From a virus, in IMG/VR virus record IMGVR_UViG_3300028829_005183, positions 49,340 through 113,339 of that record: a DNA stretch of 64,000 nucleotides. One strand, given 5' to 3'. The notes under the pieces were generated by a model that made no database searches, was not told the origin of the DNA, and saw only the letters and a program-made list of their open reading frames with translations. Position 1 is the stretch's first letter. Each line of letters begins with the position of its first letter. The position numbers and the translations under genes were made by a program. Positions 18,611 through 27,707 of the stretch are shown here, one piece after another.

Positions 18611-19362
18611 GAATAAGAGTAAAAGAAACGGATACATATCCATTAGTTGTACATGCCAATGGTAAATCAAAACGAAGCGGTAAGTTGTATTCAGAAATCG
18701 AACAAAAGTTCAAAAGCCAAACCACACCAATTACAGATGATGATTCTGATGTAACTATAGTTTCTTGGAAGGGTGGTAAGTATGAAAATACAGAGATGGT
18801 ATTAGAAACCTGTATGGGAATGTACAACCATCCGATGAAAACTCTACCTTGGCCAACAAACACCAATTTTTGGGAAGGTTCTAAGTATAAGATAAATGGT
18901 ACGTTAGAATATCTAAGAGATGTAGATACGAAATACTTTATGTGGTTTGATATCAGCGATGTGATACTATTACAATCCCCATCTGAGGTTTTGAAAACGT
19001 ATAAGGAACACTTTGATGGTAAGTTGGTATTCAACGCGGAGAGAAATCACTACCCTAAAGAAAACAGACAGGGTGGCTGGTCTGAAGAGTTAAAACAACA
19101 ATATAAATCATTAGAAGAATACGATAACACATTCAAATCAACATTCAGATATATGAATACTGGGTGTTGTGTTGGTAAAACTTCAGTTGTTATTGAGTTC
19201 TTAGAAAGATGCCAGAAGTGGATGAACGAACAAATTAACGATACTGTTGCTGGTAGACTTGCACAAAGAGAGATGGAGTCTGATGTTGTGGTTGATAGAG
19301 ATTGTAAGCTGTTCGTTTGTTTGTATGATGTTAACCCAAATGAAATAGAAATATATGAGTAA
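18607..19362 (+). CDS. PLOD-like glycosyltransferase
   Basis: 251 residues from the ATG at 18607; an earlier in-frame ATG at 18529 lies deep in the preceding gene. YFMWFDISDVILLQSP, LVFNAERNHYP and FRYMNTGCCVGKTSVVIEF follow the order seen in the glycosyltransferase domain of procollagen lysyl hydroxylases and relatives. Probable GT-A enzyme acting in the cassette. Confidence 0.65.
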   Translation: MRIRVKETDTYPLVVHANGKSKRSGKLYSEIEQKFKSQTTPITDDDSDVTIVSWKGGKYENTEMVLETCMGMYNHPMKTLPWPTNTNFWEGSKYKINGTLEYLRDVDTKYFMWFDISDVILLQSPSEVLKTYKEHFDGKLVFNAERNHYPKENRQGGWSEELKQQYKSLEEYDNTFKSTFRYMNTGCCVGKTSVVIEFLERCQKWMNEQINDTVAGRLAQREMESDVVVDRDCKLFVCLYDVNPNEIEIYE

Positions 19363-20299
19363 GGTAGCAGTTTATATATCATCAAGAAACAACTATTCGT
19401 TGTTAGAAGAGTTTATTGAGAGAAACAAAGCGGAGTTAGAAAACGTATACTTCGTTAACATAGATGATTTCTCAGATAAAGGTGAAATTATCTTAGGCCG
19501 TTCAATATGTGCTAAGTATAATATCCCATTCATAGAGAATCGGGCCAGAGGACTTCAGAATGCCACAAAAACTATGATTGAACACTTAGATAGAGTTGAT
19601 AAGAGCTATAAGTATATTCTGTGGATGACGCATGATTCACATACGATAACAGATAACTTTGTATCTAAATTTGATAGTATTGTTTCAACGGGTGTTCTCG
19701 ATGAATTTGGTGTTGTTGGGTTCAACATCTTAGGACCTCAGTGTCACGTTAGAAATCAATCTAAAGTTTCACCAAATCAATGTGGTATGTTAGGTAGAGC
19801 ACCACTAACAAAACTACCAGGTCGTGGTGGGTGGTATAGAACTCCTGATATGGTTTTAGATTGGGATATTTGGGGTGGTAGTAGAGCAATAGCTGTAGAA
19901 TCTCCTGTAGATATGACCCTCGCTATCAACATCGATATGTTTAAGAAATATATTGATGTGAGCGGCCAGTATCATTTGTTTTGTGCATTTGATGATATTT
20001 GTATGCAGTTCTTAAATCGTGGTGTGTACAATGTAACCCTACCACATCTACAAATATGGCATGACCAGCATATTAAAGATGGTAAGGTGCCGGTAAAATC
20101 CGCCACTGCCGCAAAGAAAGGTGATTCGAAGCACTTTGGTGATTATGGGCCTCATTTAGTTAAATGGAAATCTTCTTGGGGATGGGATCGTGATGATGTT
20201 AGAAATACATTCCCAACCGATAGATATCCAAATGGACTGATTCGTGAGTTTTACGACCACGACTATACAAACGGACCAATTAAAACATTTGAGTTATGA
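19355..20299 (+). CDS. GT2-like glycosyltransferase
   Basis: 314 residues. KVAVYISSRNNYSLLEEFI at the start and YILWMTHDSHTI near 87-98 (in the place of the DxD motif) suggest a GT-A fold; the second half with FCAFDDICMQFLNRG resembles the acceptor side of GT2 enzymes. The classic DxD reads HDSH, so metal use is uncertain. Confidence 0.6.
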   Translation: MSKVAVYISSRNNYSLLEEFIERNKAELENVYFVNIDDFSDKGEIILGRSICAKYNIPFIENRARGLQNATKTMIEHLDRVDKSYKYILWMTHDSHTITDNFVSKFDSIVSTGVLDEFGVVGFNILGPQCHVRNQSKVSPNQCGMLGRAPLTKLPGRGGWYRTPDMVLDWDIWGGSRAIAVESPVDMTLAINIDMFKKYIDVSGQYHLFCAFDDICMQFLNRGVYNVTLPHLQIWHDQHIKDGKVPVKSATAAKKGDSKHFGDYGPHLVKWKSSWGWDRDDVRNTFPTDRYPNGLIREFYDHDYTNGPIKTFEL

Positions 20300-21216
20300 A
20301 AATAGCAGTAATAACACCAATAAAACACCTAGATGGGGTATATGATTTACTTCAGACAAAGGGTGAAGTTTTTATGTTGGAAGAGGGTGATATAAATGAA
20401 GTAAGGGAGCTTCTTATAAAAGAGCAGATTGACACGATTATTTGTAATCCAAATCAACAAACCTACAAGATTGACTATTCACTATTGTACAATACAAATG
20501 TATCCCTAATCAACACTTGTTCAACTGGTATGAACCACATTGATGTTGACTATTGTAATAAGGAAGGAATTAAAATATACTCACTCACCAAAGACTACGA
20601 CCTCATCAATGACCTACCATCTACTTCAGAGTTGGCATTTGGGTTACTCCTTGATTTGATGAGAAATATCACAATATCAAACAATGTAACCAAAAGAGAC
20701 AAGAGTTGGGACTACCTACCATTCGTAGGTCAGCAAATGAAAGACTATAAAGTTGGCATCGTTGGGTATGGTAGATTAGGTAAGATGATGGCTAAGTTTT
20801 GTAGAGCATTTGATGCCGAGGTTTACATCTACGACCCATATTCAGATGAGTCTAACATTGACACATTAGAAGAGTTGTTTGATATATGTGATGCAGTATC
20901 ACTCCACGTTCACGTGTCCGATGAGACAAAATATATGATTAACTACGACTTACTATCTCGTGGTGTGAAGTTTTTGGTGAACACATCTCGTGGTGAGATT
21001 GTAAACGAATATGATGTAATTCGTGCGTTGAAAGAGAATAAGTTGTGGGGGTATGGAACTGATGTGATTGAAGATGAATTTGGTGGGGATATTGGAATTT
21101 CACCCTTCTTTAATTTGGAAAATAGAGAATTAAATTGTATATTTACACCACATACAGGCGGAATGACTATACAAGGTCAAACAAAAGCGTATAAATGGGC
21201 AGTGAACAAACTATGA
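20296..21216 (+). CDS. D-2-hydroxyacid dehydrogenase family protein
   Basis: 306 residues. The NAD-binding segment VGIVGYGRLGKMMAKFCRAF at about 152-171, VNTSRGEIVNEYDVIRAL and PHTGGMT near 289 (the catalytic histidine region) identify the D-isomer-specific 2-hydroxyacid dehydrogenase family. These reduce or oxidise short keto acids. Its substrate here is unknown; in a cassette with NeuB it may make or recycle a sugar-acid precursor. Confidence 0.8.
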   Translation: MKIAVITPIKHLDGVYDLLQTKGEVFMLEEGDINEVRELLIKEQIDTIICNPNQQTYKIDYSLLYNTNVSLINTCSTGMNHIDVDYCNKEGIKIYSLTKDYDLINDLPSTSELAFGLLLDLMRNITISNNVTKRDKSWDYLPFVGQQMKDYKVGIVGYGRLGKMMAKFCRAFDAEVYIYDPYSDESNIDTLEELFDICDAVSLHVHVSDETKYMINYDLLSRGVKFLVNTSRGEIVNEYDVIRALKENKLWGYGTDVIEDEFGGDIGISPFFNLENRELNCIFTPHTGGMTIQGQTKAYKWAVNKL

Positions 21217-22016
21217 AATATTTTTTAGAAGATTTAGAAAACTATGTAGGTGAAGTCGGTGGACATCATTCAGATAATGATAGCACTACCGAAGATGGAA
21301 ACCACGGAATTGCATTACACATATTCGACAATATTGGCATACAGCACGAATATGTTTTAGATATTGGCGCATTTTCATACAATGCATCAAATGTTACACC
21401 CATTATGGATAAGTATAATATCGATGGGTTGTTATTGGATGGAAAAAATAAATACAGAGATAAGCGAATTACAGAAGTTTGGTTAGAGCCCGATAATGTA
21501 GTAGATATACTTGAGTCTCACAATTGTCCAAAAAACTTAGATTACTTATCAATTGATATTGATAATATGGACTATTGGATTCTTAAATCCGTATTGGAAG
21601 GTGGGTATTCTTCAAATTTAATTGTATTAGAATTCAATCCAATTTTTGATAATCACGAACCATATGCTAAAAAATATCAAAAGGGCGCGAAAAAGAAAGA
21701 TAGTCAAACCGCACTTAGTTCTAACTATGGTGCAAGTTTACACGCATTTCAAAAATTATTGTCAAATTATGGTTATAGATTGATTCACGTTGTTACACAA
21801 AACGAATATGGGCAACCATCATCGAACAACGCATTTTTTATCAAAGATGAGTTTGATACGGATAACCTATTTAAAGATGGTGTTTCCACTATAAATAAAG
21901 TATTCACCACACCATTCGTAGAGAAGTTCAAACAAAAGGGCAATAACTCGAAGTTCAAAACCACCGATGTGGGTGTAGTGAAAGATACTCTAATAAAAAG
22001 TTTTGTAGAAGTATGA
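21213..22016 (+). CDS. FkbM-like SAM methyltransferase
   Basis: 267 residues from the ATG at 21213, which overlaps the upstream TGA. YVLDIGAFSYNASNV near 45-59 is motif I of class I methyltransferases, and LDYLSIDIDNMDYWILKSV resembles the D-x-D/E segment of FkbM-type enzymes. Possibly O-methylates a sugar. The C-terminal third is not recognised. Confidence 0.6.
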   Translation: MKYFLEDLENYVGEVGGHHSDNDSTTEDGNHGIALHIFDNIGIQHEYVLDIGAFSYNASNVTPIMDKYNIDGLLLDGKNKYRDKRITEVWLEPDNVVDILESHNCPKNLDYLSIDIDNMDYWILKSVLEGGYSSNLIVLEFNPIFDNHEPYAKKYQKGAKKKDSQTALSSNYGASLHAFQKLLSNYGYRLIHVVTQNEYGQPSSNNAFFIKDEFDTDNLFKDGVSTINKVFTTPFVEKFKQKGNNSKFKTTDVGVVKDTLIKSFVEV

Positions 22017-22546
22017 GAGTATTAGTGATTATACCAACAAAGTTGGATTCCAAAAGATTGAAGAATAAAAACATTCGTAAGTTAGATGGAAAGCCAATGT
22101 TTCTACATTCAGTAGATTATGCCGATGCTAGTAAACATAATGTAGATATAGTAGTATCTTCAGAAAGTGATGTTGTTAAAGATATCTGTTTAGAGTGGGG
22201 TTGTGCGTTTATGGAACGTTCTACTGAATTATGTGGAGATACTGAAGTTGTTGATGTGTATATCGATGTGGTATCTCAGATAAAAGAGTCCTATGATTTA
22301 GTAGTTGGGCTACAACCAGATAATCCAAATAGAACTCATTCGTTAGATAAGTGTATTCAATATATGCTAGATAACGATTATGATGATTTGATTACTGTAA
22401 ACCCATCGTATAAGAGAAGTGGCTCGGTCCGCATATTTAAGTACGATTACCTAAAGTCAGGCAAAGTAAGTAAACGACTTGGGTGTATCAAAGATGATGC
22501 AACTGATATACACTATGAATCTGATTTGGAAAGTTTGAATAAGTGA
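22013..22546 (+). CDS. NeuA-like cytidylyltransferase, short form
   Basis: 177 residues. VLVIIPTKLDSKRLKNKNIRKLDGKPMF is the nucleotide-binding N terminus of CMP-sugar synthetases (the SKR..KN motif), and VVGLQPDNPNRT fits the LQPTSP loop. The family activates sialic acid or Kdo with CTP. It is shorter than typical NeuA (around 225), lacking part of the C-terminal dimerisation region. The NeuB-like gene lies one gene downstream, so a nonulosonic acid is the likely substrate. Confidence 0.7.
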   Translation: MRVLVIIPTKLDSKRLKNKNIRKLDGKPMFLHSVDYADASKHNVDIVVSSESDVVKDICLEWGCAFMERSTELCGDTEVVDVYIDVVSQIKESYDLVVGLQPDNPNRTHSLDKCIQYMLDNDYDDLITVNPSYKRSGSVRIFKYDYLKSGKVSKRLGCIKDDATDIHYESDLESLNK

Positions 22547-23139
22547 TGGCTATGGAAACTGTAAAAAAACGAGGTGCACTAAAGGCTAAGGCGCTTAAAG
22601 AGGTAAAGCAGATAAAAGAGATGTGGGGTGATTCAACTCCACTAATTGCGGATATCGGTGCAAATATAGGATATTACACAGAATCGTTTTCAGAAATATT
22701 TTCGGATAGTAAAATACACTCATATGAACCACACCCGTATAATTTACAACACCTTTCGAAGTTAAGTAGTAATCTAATCAACATACACGCTTATGGGTTG
22801 TTCGATACTGATACTAAACTAACGATTGGTGTACCTGAAAGTAGGCAGAATAACAATGGATTATTCAGTATCCATCATACCACAAATGGTATTGAGGTAG
22901 ATTTAAAAAATGCTAATGGTGAGGAGATTAGACCAGATATCGTTAAGATTGATGTTGAGGGTTCTGAACCACAAGTGTTAAGTTGTACTGAATTCTTTGA
23001 GAATACAAAGTTGATACTTATCGAAATTGTTATCGATGATAATTTTGGTAGTAACGATGATGTAGTATCCAAATTAAAATCGATGGGATTCACCCATATA
23101 AAAAATACAAGCAAAAACAATCAGTTATGGTCAAGGTAA
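22546..23139 (+). CDS. FkbM family methyltransferase
   Basis: 197 residues. LIADIGANIGYYTESF (33-48) is SAM motif I, HSYEPHPYN follows, and VKIDVEGSEPQVL (about 131-143) is the FkbM signature. Likely methylates a sugar hydroxyl. ATG at 22546 overlaps the previous stop; a second ATG at 22552 is equally possible. Confidence 0.82.
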   Translation: MAMETVKKRGALKAKALKEVKQIKEMWGDSTPLIADIGANIGYYTESFSEIFSDSKIHSYEPHPYNLQHLSKLSSNLINIHAYGLFDTDTKLTIGVPESRQNNNGLFSIHHTTNGIEVDLKNANGEEIRPDIVKIDVEGSEPQVLSCTEFFENTKLILIEIVIDDNFGSNDDVVSKLKSMGFTHIKNTSKNNQLWSR

Positions 23140-23927
23140 TCGCAGAAATAGGTTGGAATCATTGTGGTGATATGGAACTCGCCAAAGAAATGATTCTTGC
23201 AGCAAAAGAAAGTGGAGCAACTTACGCAAAGTTCCAAAGTTGGTCAGTTAGTAGACTCAAGCCGGGTGCTTGGGATGAAGATGGTCGTAGAGAGATTTAC
23301 GAAAAAGCAGAACTTACGAAAGAGCGGCATATTGAATTAATCAATTATTGCGATGAGGTAGGTATCAAATTCATGTCAAGTGTATTCAGTATCAAAGATG
23401 CTGAACTTCTTGTTGAGTTGGGCGTTGAGGACGTGAAGATTCCAAGCTTTGAATCTCGCAACCACAAATTAATTAGGTATTGTGATGATAATTTCAAAAG
23501 AGTGTTCATGTCAACAGGCACATCTACCTTTGATGAGATTAAAGATAGTGTAAAAAATATTTGGAATTCTGAGTTTTATTTATTACATTGTGTATCAACA
23601 TACCCGTGTAATCCATCTATGGCAAATCTTCCTAGAATGAAATTGTTAAGTGAGTTGGGATTCCCTATTGGATACTCAGACCATATTCAAGGAGTTGAAT
23701 CTGCTAAAGTAGCTATTGGGTGGGGTGCATCTGTAATTGAAAAGCACTTTACAATAAATAACGAACTGCCGGGTCGTGATAATAAGTTTGCAGTATTACC
23801 TCACCAAATGAAGGACCTAACTGAATACATAGAAATGATTGAGGAGATGATGGATTCACATGGTAGTGATTACCAACAATCCGAAACAGATTCACGAAAT
23901 AATTACACTGGTAGGTTCGATGGATAA
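23127..23927 (+). CDS. NeuB-like nonulosonate synthase, lacking SAF domain
   Basis: 266 residues. KVIAEIGWNHCGDMELAKEMI, YAKFQSW, FMSSVFSIKDAELL, VFMSTGTSTFDEI, LLHCVSTYPC and IGYSDHIQG follow N-acetylneuraminate synthase in order, ending with IEKHFTINNELPGRDNKFAV. These enzymes condense phosphoenolpyruvate with an amino-sugar to make sialic-type acids. Usual NeuB is about 345 residues because of a C-terminal antifreeze-like SAF domain that is missing here. It overlaps upstream and downstream genes. Confidence 0.88.
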   Translation: MVKVIAEIGWNHCGDMELAKEMILAAKESGATYAKFQSWSVSRLKPGAWDEDGRREIYEKAELTKERHIELINYCDEVGIKFMSSVFSIKDAELLVELGVEDVKIPSFESRNHKLIRYCDDNFKRVFMSTGTSTFDEIKDSVKNIWNSEFYLLHCVSTYPCNPSMANLPRMKLLSELGFPIGYSDHIQGVESAKVAIGWGASVIEKHFTINNELPGRDNKFAVLPHQMKDLTEYIEMIEEMMDSHGSDYQQSETDSRNNYTGRFDG

Positions 23928-24561
23928 CGTGAGTGTAATCATACGAAATCACAATGAGGGTGAGTACATTGGATTCGCTATACAATCGGTGTTGGACTAC
24001 ATACCAAATGCTGAGATATTGGTGATTGATGACCACTCAACAGATGATTCGTTAGAAGTGGTTAGGTTGTTTAACAATCGTGGTGATATAAAGATAACTA
24101 CGATTGATGGTTACACTCCTGGAAAGGCAATCAATTTCGGAGTAGAGCTCGCCAAGCACAATACGATATTAGTACTATCAGCACATTCTCAGATTGTTAA
24201 GATGGATTTGGATTATGTAACCACTCGGCTAAAAACACATTCAGCAGTATTTGGGAATCAAACTCCAATTTATAGAGGAAAGAAAATATCTAAAAGGTAC
24301 ATCTGGTCACACTTTGTAGATAGAGAGGTAGCTGATATGCACTCTATGATTGAAGATAGGGCATTTTTACACAATGCGTTTTGCTTCTACAACAAATCAG
24401 ATTTGGTAAATACCCCATTCGATGAATCTCTTCCAGGGAAAGAAGATAGGTATTGGGCGATTGATATTTTAGAAAACGGTAAAACATATTTATATACACC
24501 AAGTATTGAAGTAAACCACTACTATACGGGCAACGGAGCTACTTGGAAAGGATTAGGATAA
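23920..24561 (+). CDS. GT2 family glycosyltransferase
   Basis: 213 residues from the ATG at 23920 inside the end of the NeuB-like gene. VSVIIRNHNEGEYIGFAI and AEILVIDDHSTDDSLEVV are the standard GT2 opening (nucleotide-binding aspartates), and GKAINFGVELAKHNTILVL leads to the position of the metal motif, here SAHSQ. Likely transfers a sugar within this cassette. Confidence 0.85.
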   Translation: MDNVSVIIRNHNEGEYIGFAIQSVLDYIPNAEILVIDDHSTDDSLEVVRLFNNRGDIKITTIDGYTPGKAINFGVELAKHNTILVLSAHSQIVKMDLDYVTTRLKTHSAVFGNQTPIYRGKKISKRYIWSHFVDREVADMHSMIEDRAFLHNAFCFYNKSDLVNTPFDESLPGKEDRYWAIDILENGKTYLYTPSIEVNHYYTGNGATWKGLG

Positions 24562-25397
24562 TGAAGATATTAGTTACAGGAGGTGCTGGATTCGTAGGAA
24601 CAAACCTCATTAAACGATTATTGGGTGAAGGGCATGATGTAGTTTCGATAGACAACTACTATACTGGTAAGATAGAAAACCATCAGAAAGGGTGTAAATA
24701 TCTGAATCATGACCTCAGAAACCTTACTGAATTTATGGATGTTGATGTTGTATTTCATCTCGCTGCGATTGCACGGATTCAACCTTCATTTAAATTACCA
24801 AAAGAATACTTTACAACAAATGCAAATGCCACACTAAACTTAGTTGATTGGTGCGCTAAGAATAATGTTCCATTAATTTATGCAGGTTCATCATCAAAGC
24901 ATAGTGGTAGATTTAAAAACCCATACACATTTTCTAAAGATGTAGGTGAGGATATTATATCACTCTACCAAGAACACTATGGATTACAATCATCAATTAC
25001 AAGGTTCTACAATGTATATGGGCCACATCATTTGAAAGATGGTGGTTATTGTACTGTAATTGGAAAGTGGGAGAAGTGTATTGAAGAGGGTAGACCTCTT
25101 ACAATCTATGGAGATGGTACAAAGCGAAGAGATTTTACTCACATTGATGATATTGTAGATGCTCTGGTTAAGATTATGGAACAATCAGCATATGGTTATG
25201 ATTTTGAATTAGGTAAAGGTAAGAACTACTCTATCCAAGAAATTGCAGAAATGTTCAATTACAGTGATATCGTATATGAAGATAATAAACCAGGTGAGGC
25301 ACAAATTACACTTTGTGAGGATACACTTGCCAATGAAATTTTGGGATGGACACCCACTAAAAAAATTGAAGATTATATAAAACGATTAAAGTTATGA
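24561..25397 (+). CDS. NAD-dependent epimerase/dehydratase
   Basis: 278 residues from the ATG at 24561 (TAATG overlap). The extended SDR fold is clear: MKILVTGGAGFVGTNLI at the N terminus, FHLAAIARIQPSF, the catalytic YxxxK in NPYTFSKDVGE, RFYNVYGPHH and GDGTKRRDFTHIDDIV. UDP-glucose 4-epimerase-like enzymes have this order. It would supply an epimerised NDP-sugar for the glycan. Confidence 0.9.
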   Translation: MKILVTGGAGFVGTNLIKRLLGEGHDVVSIDNYYTGKIENHQKGCKYLNHDLRNLTEFMDVDVVFHLAAIARIQPSFKLPKEYFTTNANATLNLVDWCAKNNVPLIYAGSSSKHSGRFKNPYTFSKDVGEDIISLYQEHYGLQSSITRFYNVYGPHHLKDGGYCTVIGKWEKCIEEGRPLTIYGDGTKRRDFTHIDDIVDALVKIMEQSAYGYDFELGKGKNYSIQEIAEMFNYSDIVYEDNKPGEAQITLCEDTLANEILGWTPTKKIEDYIKRLKL

Positions 25398-25999
25398 AAA
25401 CAACAAAAGAAATACTTGATGGTATTCCCGATAAGTATGGTTCAGAAAAGAACACAACATCGTTAAAATGGAAAGAAGATGTTATAGAGTTCTTTAGGAA
25501 TAAAGAACTGATATCGTGTCTTGAGTTGGGAACTTGGCATGGTAGAAGTACAAGAATTCTATCCGAGATATTTAAAGATGTGTGGACTGTTGAGCTTGTA
25601 CAACACAGAGTTGATAATGCACGGGAGTTTTGCAAGGATAAATCTAACATCACATTTGTATGTGGAAACGCATACTTAGATAAAACCTACAGAAGATTTC
25701 CACAACACTTTGATGTTGTTGTTATAGACTGCGACCACACCCACAGTTCGGTTATAAAGGATATTGAAAGGGGGTTATCTTATGCACGACCTGGTAGTAT
25801 TCAGTATTTTGTATTTGATGATTATGGGCATTCAGAATTGGAAGGAGTTCACACCGGAATCAAACACTGTATAAAAAAGTATGGGTTACGGGTAGAAAAT
25901 TACATAGGTCATCCTGCGGGAACGACTATAAATCGTGGTAAGAAACCACCATTTACATTATTTGATTATGAAGGTTTAATTGTAAGTTCTGAAAAGTGA
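25394..25999 (+). CDS. Class I SAM-dependent methyltransferase
   Basis: 201 residues. CLELGTWHGRSTRILSEIF (about 37-55) is motif I, VWTVELVQHRVDNAREF follows with the ribose-binding acid, and FDVVVIDCDHTHSSVI is motif II/III, as in the Methyltransf_24 group. The target (sugar or other) is not known. Confidence 0.8.
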   Translation: MKTTKEILDGIPDKYGSEKNTTSLKWKEDVIEFFRNKELISCLELGTWHGRSTRILSEIFKDVWTVELVQHRVDNAREFCKDKSNITFVCGNAYLDKTYRRFPQHFDVVVIDCDHTHSSVIKDIERGLSYARPGSIQYFVFDDYGHSELEGVHTGIKHCIKKYGLRVENYIGHPAGTTINRGKKPPFTLFDYEGLIVSSEK

Positions 26000-26757
26000 A
26001 GAAGAATATAATATTTATTCCAGCAATTGATGCTGGTAGGGGTAGACACCACGCATATAATTACAGTATCCAATCTTGGAAGAATTGGGCTAAGAAGCAT
26101 GATGTGGAAGTTTTAGTTTGGGATACTCCATTGTACACTTGGGATGAGATGACTATTCCGTGGCAAAGGTATCATCTGTTTAAGATTTTAGACCATAATG
26201 AGATTGAGTTCGACCAAGTCCTCATGGTGGATTCAGATACAATAGTCCACCCGGATACACCCAACTTTTTTGAAATGACCGAGCGGAAATACACAGGTGT
26301 TTTGGATTTGGGTTGTTGGGAATGGACAGGTCGCTCGCTACGACACTACAAAGATGTGTTTGATGGGTATAGGCTCGATAGAGGTATGTATTTCAATGGT
26401 GGGTTTCAGATTGTAAATGAATCACATCGTGAATTCTTCGATTTGGTTTTGGATTTCTACTCTAAGAATCAATCTACCTTAGTAGCCAAACAAAAAGCTG
26501 GGTTGGGAACAGACCAGACTCCAATTAACTATCTAGCTCAGATGAATGGTATCGATTTAAAAATGTTACCATCAACATACAATCTACACCATATGGTCAG
26601 TAAGAATCTACTAAACTTTGGGCAGTCTTGGTGGGGGGATAGTATGGAGAATTTGTATGAGCAAGCTTGGGTGTACCACTTCAATGCTATACCTACCAAT
26701 AAGCTAAATCGTAATTCAGAATATTTCCTAAAAAGAGCATACGAAGAACTATGGTAA
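25996..26757 (+). CDS. GT-A glycosyltransferase (GT8-like)
   Basis: 253 residues with a GTG start at 25996 overlapping the preceding TGA. VLMVDSDTIVHPDTPNFFEM near 74-93 holds the DxD motif of retaining GT-A enzymes, and RGMYFNGGFQIVNESH the FNGG acceptor-site loop. The last bases overlap the next gene. Confidence 0.75.
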   Translation: MKKNIIFIPAIDAGRGRHHAYNYSIQSWKNWAKKHDVEVLVWDTPLYTWDEMTIPWQRYHLFKILDHNEIEFDQVLMVDSDTIVHPDTPNFFEMTERKYTGVLDLGCWEWTGRSLRHYKDVFDGYRLDRGMYFNGGFQIVNESHREFFDLVLDFYSKNQSTLVAKQKAGLGTDQTPINYLAQMNGIDLKMLPSTYNLHHMVSKNLLNFGQSWWGDSMENLYEQAWVYHFNAIPTNKLNRNSEYFLKRAYEELW

Positions 26758-27698
26758 GTATAGCATTCATATCAGAACTACCATTCGATGGTAGAGTTCC
26801 GAGAAATCACCCACATATGAGAACAGAATTTGCTCAGATGTGTGCGTTGGGTGCGGACCACTACAACTATAAAAGTATATCAACTATCGAACGTAGTTAT
26901 GACCATATAGTGTTGTTGATATCAAAAAGCGATGCTATCAGAGATTGGTTATACAACTCACCGAATTTGGTTACTGAACTGCGAGGTGTTGGTAGTAAGA
27001 TTTGGTTTATGCAGGAAGCAACTGCACAGGTTTATCAACAATTTGAATTACATCATCAAATTAGACATTACAACCTACTTCAAGAAGTTGATGGTATCCT
27101 CACAGAGAATGTTACAGATTACAACTACTTTAGGGGGTTGGTTGGTGAAAGTAAGGAAATACATACAATACCAACCCTTATCATACCAGATGATTTTTTG
27201 AATCTAAGAAATTCAAATCGTTTGGATAAATCAATGTTGGGTGGTAACTTTACAAAGTGGTATGCTGGGTTTGATTCATATTTGGTAGCTACAGAGTTTG
27301 ATAACCATATATCCATTCCTAAAATGAGAACGGTCGCAAACGAATCAAATCTGGTCGAAGTTCTACCACACGTTCAATTCAATGAGTGGATGAAAATTCT
27401 ATCGGAATACAAATATGCTGTACACCTTATGCCAAATGTAACGGCGGGTACATTCAATCTGAATTGTTCCTTTTTGGGCATACCGTGTATAGGATACGCA
27501 CAATCAGATACACAACGATTATGCCAACCCAAACTATCAGTTGAGAAGTATGATTTAGAATCAGCTAGAGGTTTGGCTAAGATGTTGAGAGATGATAAAG
27601 ATTTTTACAATGAATGTTCTAAAGATGCTATAGAGAATCACGACAAATACTTTAGTGAGGTGGTATTCTTAGAACATATGAATTCAATTTTTAATTAA
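26751..27698 (+). CDS. Probable GT-B glycosyltransferase
   Basis: 315 residues. IAFISELPFDGRVPRNHPHMR at the start and the C-terminal sequence HLMPNVTAGTFNLNCSFLGIPCIGY, with a small-residue loop like the donor site of GT4 enzymes, suggest a GT-B fold. Central IWFMQEATAQVYQQFEL is not diagnostic. Ten bases separate it from the next gene. Confidence 0.55.
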   Translation: MVSIAFISELPFDGRVPRNHPHMRTEFAQMCALGADHYNYKSISTIERSYDHIVLLISKSDAIRDWLYNSPNLVTELRGVGSKIWFMQEATAQVYQQFELHHQIRHYNLLQEVDGILTENVTDYNYFRGLVGESKEIHTIPTLIIPDDFLNLRNSNRLDKSMLGGNFTKWYAGFDSYLVATEFDNHISIPKMRTVANESNLVEVLPHVQFNEWMKILSEYKYAVHLMPNVTAGTFNLNCSFLGIPCIGYAQSDTQRLCQPKLSVEKYDLESARGLAKMLRDDKDFYNECSKDAIENHDKYFSEVVFLEHMNSIFN

Positions 27699-27707
27699 TA
27701 CAAACAA

